Of a stretch of DNA of 64,000 nucleotides, positions 1 to 10,316 are shown one piece after another. Every line of letters begins with the position of its first letter. The first letter of the stretch is position 1. This DNA comes from Neckera pumila (Eukaryota > Streptophyta > Bryopsida > Hypnales > Neckeraceae). The stretch covers positions 11,656,001-11,720,000 of the forward strand of contig OZ018415.1 of assembly GCA_963969595.1 (NCBI GenBank), written 5' to 3'. Both the position numbers and the translations under genes were made by a program. The notes below the pieces were generated by a model. It saw only the letters and a program-made list of their open reading frames with translations, did no database searches and was not told the origin of the DNA.

Positions 1-1491
1 AGGAATGTTTTCACTAATCTTATCATTAGATCACGATGGCCTGCTCACACTTGTCAGCTTCTAAGAATTAGGCATACTTTTTTAATTCTTCCAACAATCA
101 TCTGGCAGCTGCTACTTCATTGAGCTCATCCACATTCTAGAGCTTCAATGAACTCACTATGTTGTAGGCTATGCAAGGACTATACATTGTTGGGAGGCCT
201 CCCTATATTTAGTACAAGAGTCAGCAATGAGAGCTTCTCAGCCGCTATGTACATTGAATGATTCATTTTCTATTGCAACTAGCAGTAGAGCCTAGCAATT
301 TCTACAACGTAAACAAAAAAGGAGTGCTTCATTTCACAAACTGAGTTTAGCTTGTTCAGCACTCTTTCATGGGAAAAATTTGCATGATGTACAACAACAT
401 TCAAGGCTTGTCGACTGCATGCATGAAGGACTAATGCAACAACTTGCAGACCACTCTCTCAAGATGCATAAGAACAAATGCTCATATTACTATTTTTCAC
501 CTGCATTCACAGTTTCATGACATGTAAGGAGCTCCATAACCTTTACATGTAGCCTTCTTTCAGTTCTTGTTGTATTAAGAATCACTTCTTTCATGAGCTT
601 TTCGTCAAGTCTTCCACTATTTCCTCTACACTTCCTTGCAGTTCTCCTCACCTGTTTAAAGTTTTAGTTTCGGTAGTACATATCATCCTGCGTGCTCCAA
701 ATCTGTGAAAGCAAAGCTGATGCCCATCAATGCAAGAGTATTCACAATCATTTGTAAGGCTGACCTCACTTACTGAGCACTGACTTCATTTTTGCAAGAA
801 TTATGCTTAGTACCTACCTAGTAGCATCAGCTGACTGTCTTTGCTGGTCATTGCCAGATCGTTCATTTACCTATTGACATGCATTGTATTCAACTCTAGA
901 AGTCATTGTGGGCACACTAAAAGCACATAGGTCTAATCTTCCGGCAGTTATTTTTGCTTCAAGTTGTTATCCTCTTTTCATTGGTTATTCACATGACGGG
1001 TGTAATCGATGTTATGTTCGCAGGTCAATATCATTGGAGAATGACATTCTCTATTAATGGCCGTTTTGCTAGCATGCAGTGACCAGCCACCATCTAGGTT
1101 GCCAGAAATTCGAGAAAGCATTCAACAGTGGACCACATCTATCGAGGCAAGCGCTTCATAGAGTTGACAAATTCTGAGCCTTTTGGACAAACGTCAACTA
1201 TTAAGGAGAGCTGTAAAAAGAGGCATCAAGAAACGAGACACTCCACGTGGTCTCCGATACCTATTCTGACATCACTGCGCCCGTATTCTGGGTTGGAGAG
1301 AGAGGGTACCTGAGGGACATCCACAAGGCTTTAGTGACAACGTGAATCACGCCTTGTGCTTTCTGCTGTGGCCAGACATTCCATCTCCGCCGTGCCTCTG
1401 CCGCCACTGCATCTCTGCTGCCTATACGTAGGCAGTGCTTTCCTCATCAGCTCACGTTCATCATCTCTTTGAGGGCTAACAGATTTTAGCT
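1..1491. other. non-coding stretch upstream of the piggyBac frame
   Basis: I see no convincing coding region, RNA gene or terminal repeat here. The base composition is less AT-rich than the DNA after 7260 and resembles that of the transposase frame that follows, so this may be the 5' part of the same mobile element. No TTAACCCC-type left terminus was found, so the left end is either lost or outside the window. Confidence 0.4.
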
Positions 1492-4400
1492 ATGGCTTCC
1501 AACACTGATGCAGCAGTAAAACGTCCGAGATCTCCCTACCGAATCCGACACTTCTGCAGGTCGGCTATGTTGCAAGCAAATGCATCAGAAGCTGAAGAAT
1601 TGACAGTTTCTTCACTGAAGAGGAAGGACATGCTGGACATTGATGTACTAGATGACAAGAAGAGAAGACGTGGGAAAATGGTCATGAGTAACACTGACTC
1701 ATCTCCGCTCTGCATGTCTAATGCACTGGCCGTTGCAGCTACTGTGGAAGTGCACGGGTCGATACAAAGCACTCGTCCTCAACAACCTGGGTCTGTTTGT
1801 GTGTTGCCTTGTAGAGGAGAGCGGTGGACCGTTGTGCCCACCGTAGCTGACGTGGAGTGGCCCTCTCCAACGACCCCTATTCCAGTGCGTTTTCCTGCAC
1901 ATATAGCAACAATCGAATCAACCGATGAAGACTCAGAAAGAGAAGTAAAGTGGATCCTAGGACTTGCTATCCAATTGTACGTGCATCCGCTAAGGCAGCA
2001 TCTCATGTACGTTATCATGTTGGACGATGGCAGGGAGGTGCATTTGCCCTGTGGTGATGTGGACCGCATTCTGTTATTCCAGCACCACGACTCTACAGAC
2101 GACTTGCTACTAGATAGTGGCGACTCCGACCAAGTACTTGTAGGAGGCCATGAGTCATCCATCGACCAAGAAGATGAGAGCCATACCTGTATGCATTCAA
2201 TGAAGACCATGCTATTGAACTCCTCGACTACAAAAGACTCCAATCTTGCTGGAGATCAGGACGACTCCTGGATGTCCTGGTGCAATTTCCCCGACTCCAC
2301 TAAAGACGGGCGCCAACCCCATGCAGAAGGTGCTACTGATCCAAGGAGTACGTCCATGCAGCTCACCCTGACGAACCTCGGCAATGTGGAAGTTGAAGTG
2401 CATTTCAACATGGGGCCACCCTCTGAAGTCGCAAAAGACAGAACAAACATGCAGATGACACCGTTCTTGAACATATTTTCTGCAGTCACGGAGGAGTGCA
2501 GTCTAGCGGTCGAAGGTCAAACCAATGTTCAACAAAGAACTACAGATACAAATTTATCACTACCTACAGTGGGTGCGCAAACTGCTGAAATTCTCAACTC
2601 CTTGTGGACGCCAACTTCCTAGAGCCCGCAGTCTCCACCCATTACAACTCTCCAGCAGAGCAATCAAAGAAGGTCCAATGATGTCGACAAAGGACTCACT
2701 TACACAAGAGGCATTGGAACTACGGTCCCGTCACTACGCACCATCTTCCGGACATCGACGTTCCTAAACCAAGAGCCTAAGAAAATCATTAAGGACATGA
2801 TGTATCATGCAGAGCACATGGCGCAGACTCGAAGCCAACATGTGCCACCACTTGCTACTGTACCTGGAGGAAGTTGTCCCTCCCGCGGCCCGAACTGTGA
2901 AGGTCCTGTTAAAGAGGCCGGTGCAACCACCAGTACAGCTGGTCGTGGACAACAACGGATACCAACTATTGCCACCGGCTCTAACATGAATGCCACAGCT
3001 AATGGAAGGCAAAGAGGTCCTCGAAATGGACACCTGTTAGCAGCGACACAGCGATTGGCATTCCTGCAAGAATTTTCAGAGCTTCACTGGACCATGCAAG
3101 AATCCGCTTTCCAGCAACCTTCTCCAGCTTTCACAGGCCCCACTCCAGGACCAACCTTTCTGATATTGCGGATGCCAACAAAGTCTTCTTTATTTGGTAG
3201 ATTCTGGAGTGAACGTACTTTACGGCAAATTTGTGTGGACACTAATAGGTATGCCAGCGAGTTACATCCCAGAATGCACTTGCCATTGGGAGGCGCTCAT
3301 TGGTGGCACCTGGGCACACTTGAATTGAAAGCCTTCATAGCCGTTAATTTACTGATGGGAATTAAACGGCTTCCGAACCATCGCAGCTATTGGAGGCACA
3401 CGAATGAGTTCCTTTATTGCCAAAGTATCTCTAGCATAATGACAGCTCGACGTTACGAAGACATAACACAATGCCTGCACGTTGCAGATGACAGCGTCAA
3501 CATAGTTGCAGGGCAGCAGGACAAGTTCAACAGACTCCGGAAAATGCGATGGTTGGTGACGGAAATTCAAGAAAAGTTCAAAGCAAGCTGGAATTTACAC
3601 CAACAGGTAACTATGGATGAAACGATTGTTCCTTACAAAGGCAAATATTGTCCCGTGAGACAATACATGCCTCGAAAACCTAGCAGATGGGGTGTAAAAA
3701 TCTGGTGTTTAGCAGATGCTTGTTTTAAATACATTTATGATTTCCAGATTTACACTGGATCAGTTGCCAGGGAATTGTTGACAAGCGGCAGACCACAAGA
3801 CACCAAAACTGGACACGAAGTGGTGATGCAATTGATGGAGGGATTGCATGGGATCGCACACGTTGTCTGTACAGACAACTTCTTCACATCCGTCAAGTTA
3901 CTTGTTGCCTTGAAGACGCTTGGAAGCTACGGAGTGGGAACAGTTCGTCGTGATTGATTGGGTCTACCAAAGGCATTGGTGGATACCAAGACCCTTTCAA
4001 AGGAACCACAAGGAACATTGCTTTGGAAGATGCATACCGGCCAACAGATCACTTGCGTTGCTTTTGTGGACCGGAAAGCAGTCCTTTTCCTTTCCACCTA
4101 CTATCCGCCCATTCCAGCACCAAATGAGGCATGGCCCACAGTGCCGAGGCGAATTGATGGCGTCGCCACAGACTTGGACACCTCCTCTGTTCACAAGGCA
4201 TCTTGTGATTTTATGCGCGGAGTGGATGTTGCGGACCACCTGCGCGGCAATTACTCATGCCAAACCCGTAGCTACAAGTGGTGGCATAAGGTGTTTTTCT
4301 ACCTTTTGGATACGTCCATTGTGAATGCCTTCATTTTGAATGGAGTTGCTCTGGAGCAACTAGGGAAGGATCCAGAAACACATCTCCATTTCCAATTGCA

Positions 4401-4626
4401 ATTAGCCGAGGAGTTGAGTCGACCATGGAGCATGCAGAGGGGCGCTGTCTCACAATTCCGCCTTTCGGTTCCGGGAATGCATGGGCTCGTCAGAAGTGAG
4501 AGTCGTCGGAAGTGTAGATTTTGCATGAGTCGAAAGCGCACAAATCTCATGTGTCTCCAATGTGGTGGTGTACACCTACACTTAGGCGAATGTTTTCAAC
4601 AAAGCCATTACGTTGTCAGACGCTGA
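1492..4626 (+). pseudogene. piggyBac-type DDE transposase, one frame broken by two stop codons
   Basis: One reading frame of 1045 codons runs from ATG 1492 to TGA 4626 and is interrupted only by TAG at 2620-2622 (codon 377) and TGA at 3955-3957 (codon 822). The C-terminal two thirds is a piggyBac (PGBD/DDE_Tnp_1_7) transposase. The first catalytic Asp is in VTMDETIVPYKG (codon 709), the second in VCTDNFFTS (codon 795), and the third in GVDVADHLRG (codon 912, with the neighbouring Asp at 915), so all three catalytic positions are kept. A C-terminal cysteine-rich zinc domain follows (CRFC, CLQC, HLHLGEC, H). The N-terminal third is unusually long and has a Tudor/chromo-like patch, YVIMLDDGREVHLP. 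piggyBac transposases cut and paste DNA at TTAA sites. The second stop lies just before GLPKALVD, where a C-to-T change of an Arg CGA codon would produce TGA. No intron that removes either stop is evident. It is a recently inactivated copy, or a readthrough gene. Confidence 0.88.
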
Positions 4627-7246
4627 ATACATTCATAGCTATAAGTACACATTTTCAGTATACTCAGTGCATAGTTTTCCATACCGGCAGTTACAGAGAA
4701 GTCAGTAACAGACAGGGTTTTATTTCTGCGAAGAAGTTCACTGCAGTGAAGGAGAACCTTTTTTGAAGCACTAGCAGGTAGAATTAGTGTAGTAATCATG
4801 TGAAATATAATAGATTGCAATATAGTAGATATAAAAAAAGTGACTGTCATTTGTTCAGCAGCCACCAAAAATGTATTGAGTACAGAAGTGTGTCCGTTTT
4901 TTATGAAATTGATAACTTGTGTTTAGCTCAAAAGCTATGTGCAGTGTGCGCAATCCAGACAACTCTGGAGGGGGGATCGATCTCTGCTGTGACTTATGCC
5001 ATGACGGTAGTCTGAACCACCTGTAGTGGGTTTGACGAGGTAACCCACCCAGCACAAAAAAATTGGAAGGTAATTGTATGTCCAAATGCAATGTATGTGG
5101 CTCTGCGGCTTGTGGTGGAAAATTCTGTTGTGTCTGAGGAGCTTCTGAGCTCTGTAGTTACCTTTGGTGGAAACCTATAAGCAGAGGTACAAAGAATTCA
5201 AACCTAGTATCCAAAGGCATCAACTTTGTTTATGACAAGATTGCATTATAGAAGAGTAAATTAATTTTACAGCATTAGTGTCTTTTAGATTGGACGTTGC
5301 AGAAGAAATTGAGAACTGAGTTCTGAAGCTCTGTTGGTCGTATACACAATTGATTTGGAGCAGTGGCCACAAAACTATTGTCAATTCTGTGGTATGTGAG
5401 GTACACTCCCATTCCTGAAGTACCAAGTTAATCACAGTTGTATGCAATGAGAAGCAGAGTACATGAATTTTTCAGTAGCGGATGAGGAAATGAAGGAAGT
5501 TTTTTTTCGTGTAATGACTTTTGTGTATGCATAGCAGCCATTTGAGAAGGACTTCGAATTTCAGACTTTGTGGCTTACAAATGACATTATCAAAAGTACA
5601 TTTCTGTAATCCTGTGAATGCTTGATTTCATGCATAGTATGCAGGTGAATTTTGCACGCTCTCTTGAAGTCAGGAGGCTAATTGATCAAGATCTTCATCT
5701 CTAGGAGAAGGAAGCTACTGTTTAAAGAGGAGAGAATCATAAGGAAGTAGTTCACTGAAATTGTGTCCTTCATGACTAGAGAACTCTTTGGCTTTTGTAC
5801 ATTATTGTCTGTGAGTCACAGAAGATCATAGAGGCATTGAAGGGCTGAGTTGCTGCTCATGTCTTTGAATCACCGATCTTATGGAATGACTCCAATTTGT
5901 GTTGACAGTAAGCCCAATGGAGACATCCTTTTCTGTTTATAACAATGCAGAATGTGGTTGGTAATGAATTCAGGCTACCTTACTTCTATACATTACTGAA
6001 CATGCCTGGATTTGGGGAAGGCTTAATATTACAACGTCTCAGTAATATCTGCCCTTGTAAGTGTTAATAATTACATACTCAATTCAATGTTTTGTGGCAA
6101 TTTCAGGGCTTGCAAATGCTTTTTATCATTTGTTCTGACCCATATGCAAGAGAGCAGGACTTATGCTTGGAGAATGTAATGTATATCCACGTTTTAGAGA
6201 AGTTTGCTCATTCTGTTTGCTGTGGAACTCTTCATGAGGAAGTTGGAATTCCGTGATTCAGTCTGGACAATCCGTGTTGAAGAACTGCTGAATGCTTGGT
6301 GAACAAGGGAAAAGCTCAACATATGTGCAGAGCTTGTCGACTTCTGCAATGACTGTACATGATGTAGGGTACACTTCAGAGTGGGACCAATTGAACGGAG
6401 TGTATCAGAGGTTACTTTTTACATTAGATCGTCATCGAAGTCATCGTGAACGAGGAATGACTTATGCAGCGGGTCTTTGCCCCTTGTCAATTTCTGTTGT
6501 TTTCATTTGCAACTGAGAATCCAATTTCCACTGAAGAGCACGCAAATAAGACGGCGATGAAGTAGGAACATATCAGTCGTGATGTGTTAGTCACAAAGGA
6601 CCTTCACATTCGTCATCATTCTTTTCAGGACGACTTTGACTCACGCAGAATTCTTCTAGTAAAGCGGACTATTATATTGTCTGGTATGACGTCATCTTCC
6701 ACTTTCAGCACATCAGCACTTCCGTCGTATTAGGCTCGGGCAGCTTCGACGTCTGAAAATGCTTCAGAGGGCAGCATCGTCGTCCTAATTTTTCTCTCCC
6801 CGGTCTGGTGGACAAATCAGCTTTATCGGCCCGTGCATGTCTTTCGTTTGCAGTTGCAATAAGCACTTCTCATTGCAAGGCTTGATGTTGTGAATTAGTT
6901 GTGCAATTCAGCGCTTTCAGAGGTCGTAGTGAGTCTCCTCCTCACGTGCTTCTCAATGCTAATTTTCCTAATTTTTGTGACCACCGGACATCCTCGAATA
7001 TGAAAACTGAAATTACAGAAAGCACTCTGCCCGTGCCAGTCAATGGCATTCAGAATGCAGTCAAACCTCATAATATTTCAATTGGTCGGAAGATTTGAAG
7101 CAATCCTTCCTTCTATCATCAGTTATGAGGCTCGCATACAAGATCATGCGGTTGATTTGTTTGCCACACACTTTGTCTTCCGAAAAGGGCGCCTGCCATA
7201 TTTGCTACTTTGCACAGTTTTCCAACACCTTCGCATGATAGACAGC
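4627..7246. other. non-coding 3' part of the first piggyBac-containing block
   Basis: No convincing coding gene is visible. Short open frames (for example 6292-6516 and 6901-7098) have no recognisable domains and I do not call them genes. The stretch keeps the less AT-rich composition of the transposase region up to the TTAA-ended terminus at 7256, so it may be the 3' internal part of the same element. Confidence 0.4.
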
Positions 7247-7259
7247 ACTAAGGGGTTAA
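7247..7259 (+). repeat. TTAA-ended right terminus of a piggyBac-type element
   Basis: The sequence CTAAGGGGTTAA ends in TTAA at 7256-7259. Read inward it is TTAACCCCTTAG, close to the TTAACCCCTAAAG termini of the miniature elements elsewhere in the window. Composition changes sharply here, from mixed to very AT-rich. It is the best candidate right end for the element that carries the 1492-4626 transposase, but no matching left end is visible. Confidence 0.5.
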
Positions 7260-7389
7260 CAGCAAATAAAGTACTTTGATTTAAAAATATAAATAAAATA
7301 GCATACTTATTCAAAATAGCAATCAAACTATAGATACCAATTATCTCAATGCTTGAATTACATCATTTTTGATGTGATTGTCATTCATG

Positions 7390-8030
7390 TTCTGTGTTTC
7401 CAAGTGAAAAGACAACTCTATATATACACATGGGGTGATAGGAGGTAGAACAACCCGTGTGGGATAAATAAATTTGAATTTGTAGTTTCTCAAGCACTCA
7501 CAGTTAAGTCACAAACAAAGAATTGTGTTAAAAGTAGAATTTTAGACCTCATTTAGGCATAGTAAAACAACTTTTCTCAAAAAACTTTGAACTAAAAAAA
7601 GTTGGTAAATGAATACAAGTTTCATCTCCAAAAATTCATTTGACATTTTGAATCTTTAATAAAAAGTTATGGACAAACTTCTGAGAGGGGTTGGAAAAAT
7701 GTTAAAGAAAATGTCCATTCCAAACCCTCTCTCAAATTTGTCTATAACTTTTGATTAGAGATTCAAAATGTCAAACAGATTTTTGGAGGTGAAACCTATA
7801 TTCATTTACCAACTATTTTAGTTCAGAGCATTTTGAGAAAAGTTGTTTTACTATGCCTAAATGAGGTCTGAAATTCTACTTTTAACACAATTCTTTGTTT
7901 GTGACTTAACTATGAGTGCTTGAGAAACTACAAATTCAAATTTATTTATCCTACATGGGTTGTTCTACCTCCTACCACCCCATGTGTATATATAGAGTTA
8001 TCTTTTCACTTGAAAACACAAAACATATTC
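7390..8030. repeat. large fold-back (inverted-repeat) element, copy 1
   Basis: Two arms of about 300 bp (roughly 7390-7694 and 7719-8030) are inverted copies of each other around a short centre near 7705. For example, TTAGGCATAGTAAAACAACT at 7554 reappears inverted near 7840, and TATATATACACATGGGGTG at 7419 inverted near 7980. A transcript would fold into a long hairpin. A related, partly truncated copy lies at 46085-46525. No coding capacity is seen. Confidence 0.85.
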
Positions 8031-8329
8031 TTGATGACCAATGATTGTAATGCATTATTTATTGGATTCTTAGCCAACATCTTTTCTACAAATACTTGTT
8101 GATTTGTATGTCTGGTCCTAAAATTAACAAAGAAAAAGAAACAAATTATAATGTACTGCCACTGTCTTGGTACTTAAGCTTACATTAATTATTTGAGGAT
8201 GAATTTTGTGGATGAAGACTCCGGGGACGGAAAGGCAGCCTCTTTGAAGGCTACTGAATGTAATGCGTATTAGATATGGAAATTCATGAAATTTTGGTAA
8301 ATGATATTTCTGTACATATTTTTTGAACA

Positions 8330-8514
8330 GACGGCTTCGAGGCACTGTTATGTGCAACTAACTTCTCATTCATCCAATGTAAGACTTGAATCTACAAAAG
8401 GCAACCTTCCTTAATGACCAAATTCATGAAATTTTGGTAAATGATATTTCTGTGCAAAGATATAAGCAAAAATGTGCAAAAATTAAGAAAAGGATTGAGA
8501 CGTTTAGGGGTTAA
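8330..8514. repeat. TTAA miniature element family D, right-end fragment
   Basis: This fragment aligns directly with 20450-20648. They share CATTCATCCAATGTAA, CCAAATTCATGAAATT and AAAAGGATTGAGACGTTTAGG, and it ends in GGGGTTAA with TTAA at 8511-8514. The left end is not recognisable. Confidence 0.65.
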
Positions 8515-9122
8515 GCCACTAATTTATTAAATTTAGTGGTTATTAGTTTGATGTAGTGATATTTTAGCACGCACTAACTTAATTTAAAATAATGTGACTC
8601 TAAAGTTTGTCTAAAAACTATTGTCTTATTTTGACCTTTATATGTTATGGAGGACAAAAAGTTTGTTATGAATGATTCTTAGGGTTACTATAGAAATAAA
8701 GAATGCACCTATTCATCTAGGATTCTATTAATTTTTGTTGTCTACCTATTAGTGAGATTTTAACCCTTCATGGCTAAAAATTGACTACAAACTTGTCATA
8801 TGAGATTTGGAGGTTTATATTTCTGCAAATTATAGTTGATGCTTTCTTTTAATGCATGTTAGAGCAAAGTGTAGAGTGTCCACCAAGGTTTTAAATAATG
8901 AACATTTGCAAGAGAGATCTATCTATTATACTTTGTGGAAGTCTCACTAAGAACATTACTTTAGGAATAATGTCCTCAATAAAGAATAAAGATGGGAACA
9001 ACATTGGGAATATTGAGGCAACATTTTGGTACCTAAATATTGCTTTTTACTTCTCAGTTATATTCTAAATACAAACATTACTTACTATTGCTTCAATTGT
9101 TGCTCATTGGCAAAAGTGTTGT

Positions 9123-9989
9123 TTAACCTCTAAAGGACCATTGTCCCTTTGAGGATAAATGGGCTGAATTTTTGTCGTGATTTTTTGAAATTTTTTTGAA
9201 GATAGAAAAACTGCTAAGCTTCGTGGGAATATAATTATTTTTTCAATCAGTGCCCCAAAACAAAAGTTATGCCCAAATAAGCTTAAAACAGGGGAGAGGG
9301 GCAACAAAAATAAGTTTACAAAATTTTAATTTTTCTTAAATTTTTTTTGGTTCTTATAGATTACATTTTTGTCTATATAGAAAGCTTTAAATTATTTCAT
9401 TTGGATTTTTTATGAGAAAGTTATGGACAATCTTGTTTTTCGGGCAATTTGAACATCTCTTTGAAAAAATTACTTATAGGATTCAATTATGTATGCAATT
9501 TTTTCAATTTTTCAAAAAAAAGCTTCCACATGGTTTAGTTTGCTTGCTAGAACAATCTCACCATTGACATTAGTGCATTTTAATTCCATCTAAAAGATAT
9601 AAATGTTTTAGATTTTCCTTCTATCTTGTACCTACTTCTACTTAACAATTTTTTTTAAGAATGAAAATTAAGTTTTTTTGGATTTCTTTATTTTTCTAGA
9701 CTCTCAACTCAATTCTTCAATATAAAGAATTAAAGCTCAAAACTCTAAAGTGCAAAAAATTTAAGTTAAAAATGTTCAAAGTCAAAAAATCTGCTGAAAA
9801 AATTATTTTTTTCACTTTAAACACAAGTATCTTGCAATCTGTGCAGTCAAAAATTCTGAAATTTTATCCACACATTCTCATATTAGTTAGGTGTAAGATC
9901 CTACGGTTAGATGTGCAAAGAAAACAATTTTCAAATTTTTTTACTCTTTGCTCTAGAAATGGCAATGGCCTTGGTACTTTAGGGGTTAA
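9123..9989. mobile_element. TTAA miniature element family A, copy 1
   Basis: It is bounded by TTAA at 9123-9126 (TTAACCTCTAAAGGACC) and 9986-9989 (GTACTTTAGGGGTTAA), about 867 bp. The interior has no coding capacity and aligns along its length with 32885-33817 and 49450-50377, sharing blocks such as GCAAAAGTTATG and the TACCTACTTCTACTTAACAA run. The TTAA target and CCCCTAAA-type inverted ends are piggyBac-like, so this is probably a non-autonomous piggyBac derivative. Confidence 0.8.
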
Positions 9990-10316
9990 AAATGTTGCAA
10001 AGAGGCTTCATATGTAGCGCTGTTCTAACAATCAAAACGAGTGATTTTGCATTTGTACGTGAATTGGCAGGGGGCTTGTCAAAACACAATTCTTTTCATG
10101 GAACCCGTAAACAAATCCTAAAGCAATCATTCAACCGCATCATTCATTGTTATCCCACATGAAGTCTAGTTATTTTGAGAGCTACAATGACGCGATTTGT
10201 GAACCTGTAGATATATTCTTGAGATTTGAAAAAGAATAAAAGTGACTAATTAACACCTATTTCATGGGAGACAAAAGGGTCTAAAGTCTAGAATTGGTTA
10301 TCAATGTTTATATTGC

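Noticed and set aside
2560..2630. Possible intron removing the TAG at 2620
   Set aside because: The AG of the stop could be an acceptor, but the only nearby GT donors would give an intron of about 50 nt or less with no clear consensus, and the frame stays the same on both sides.
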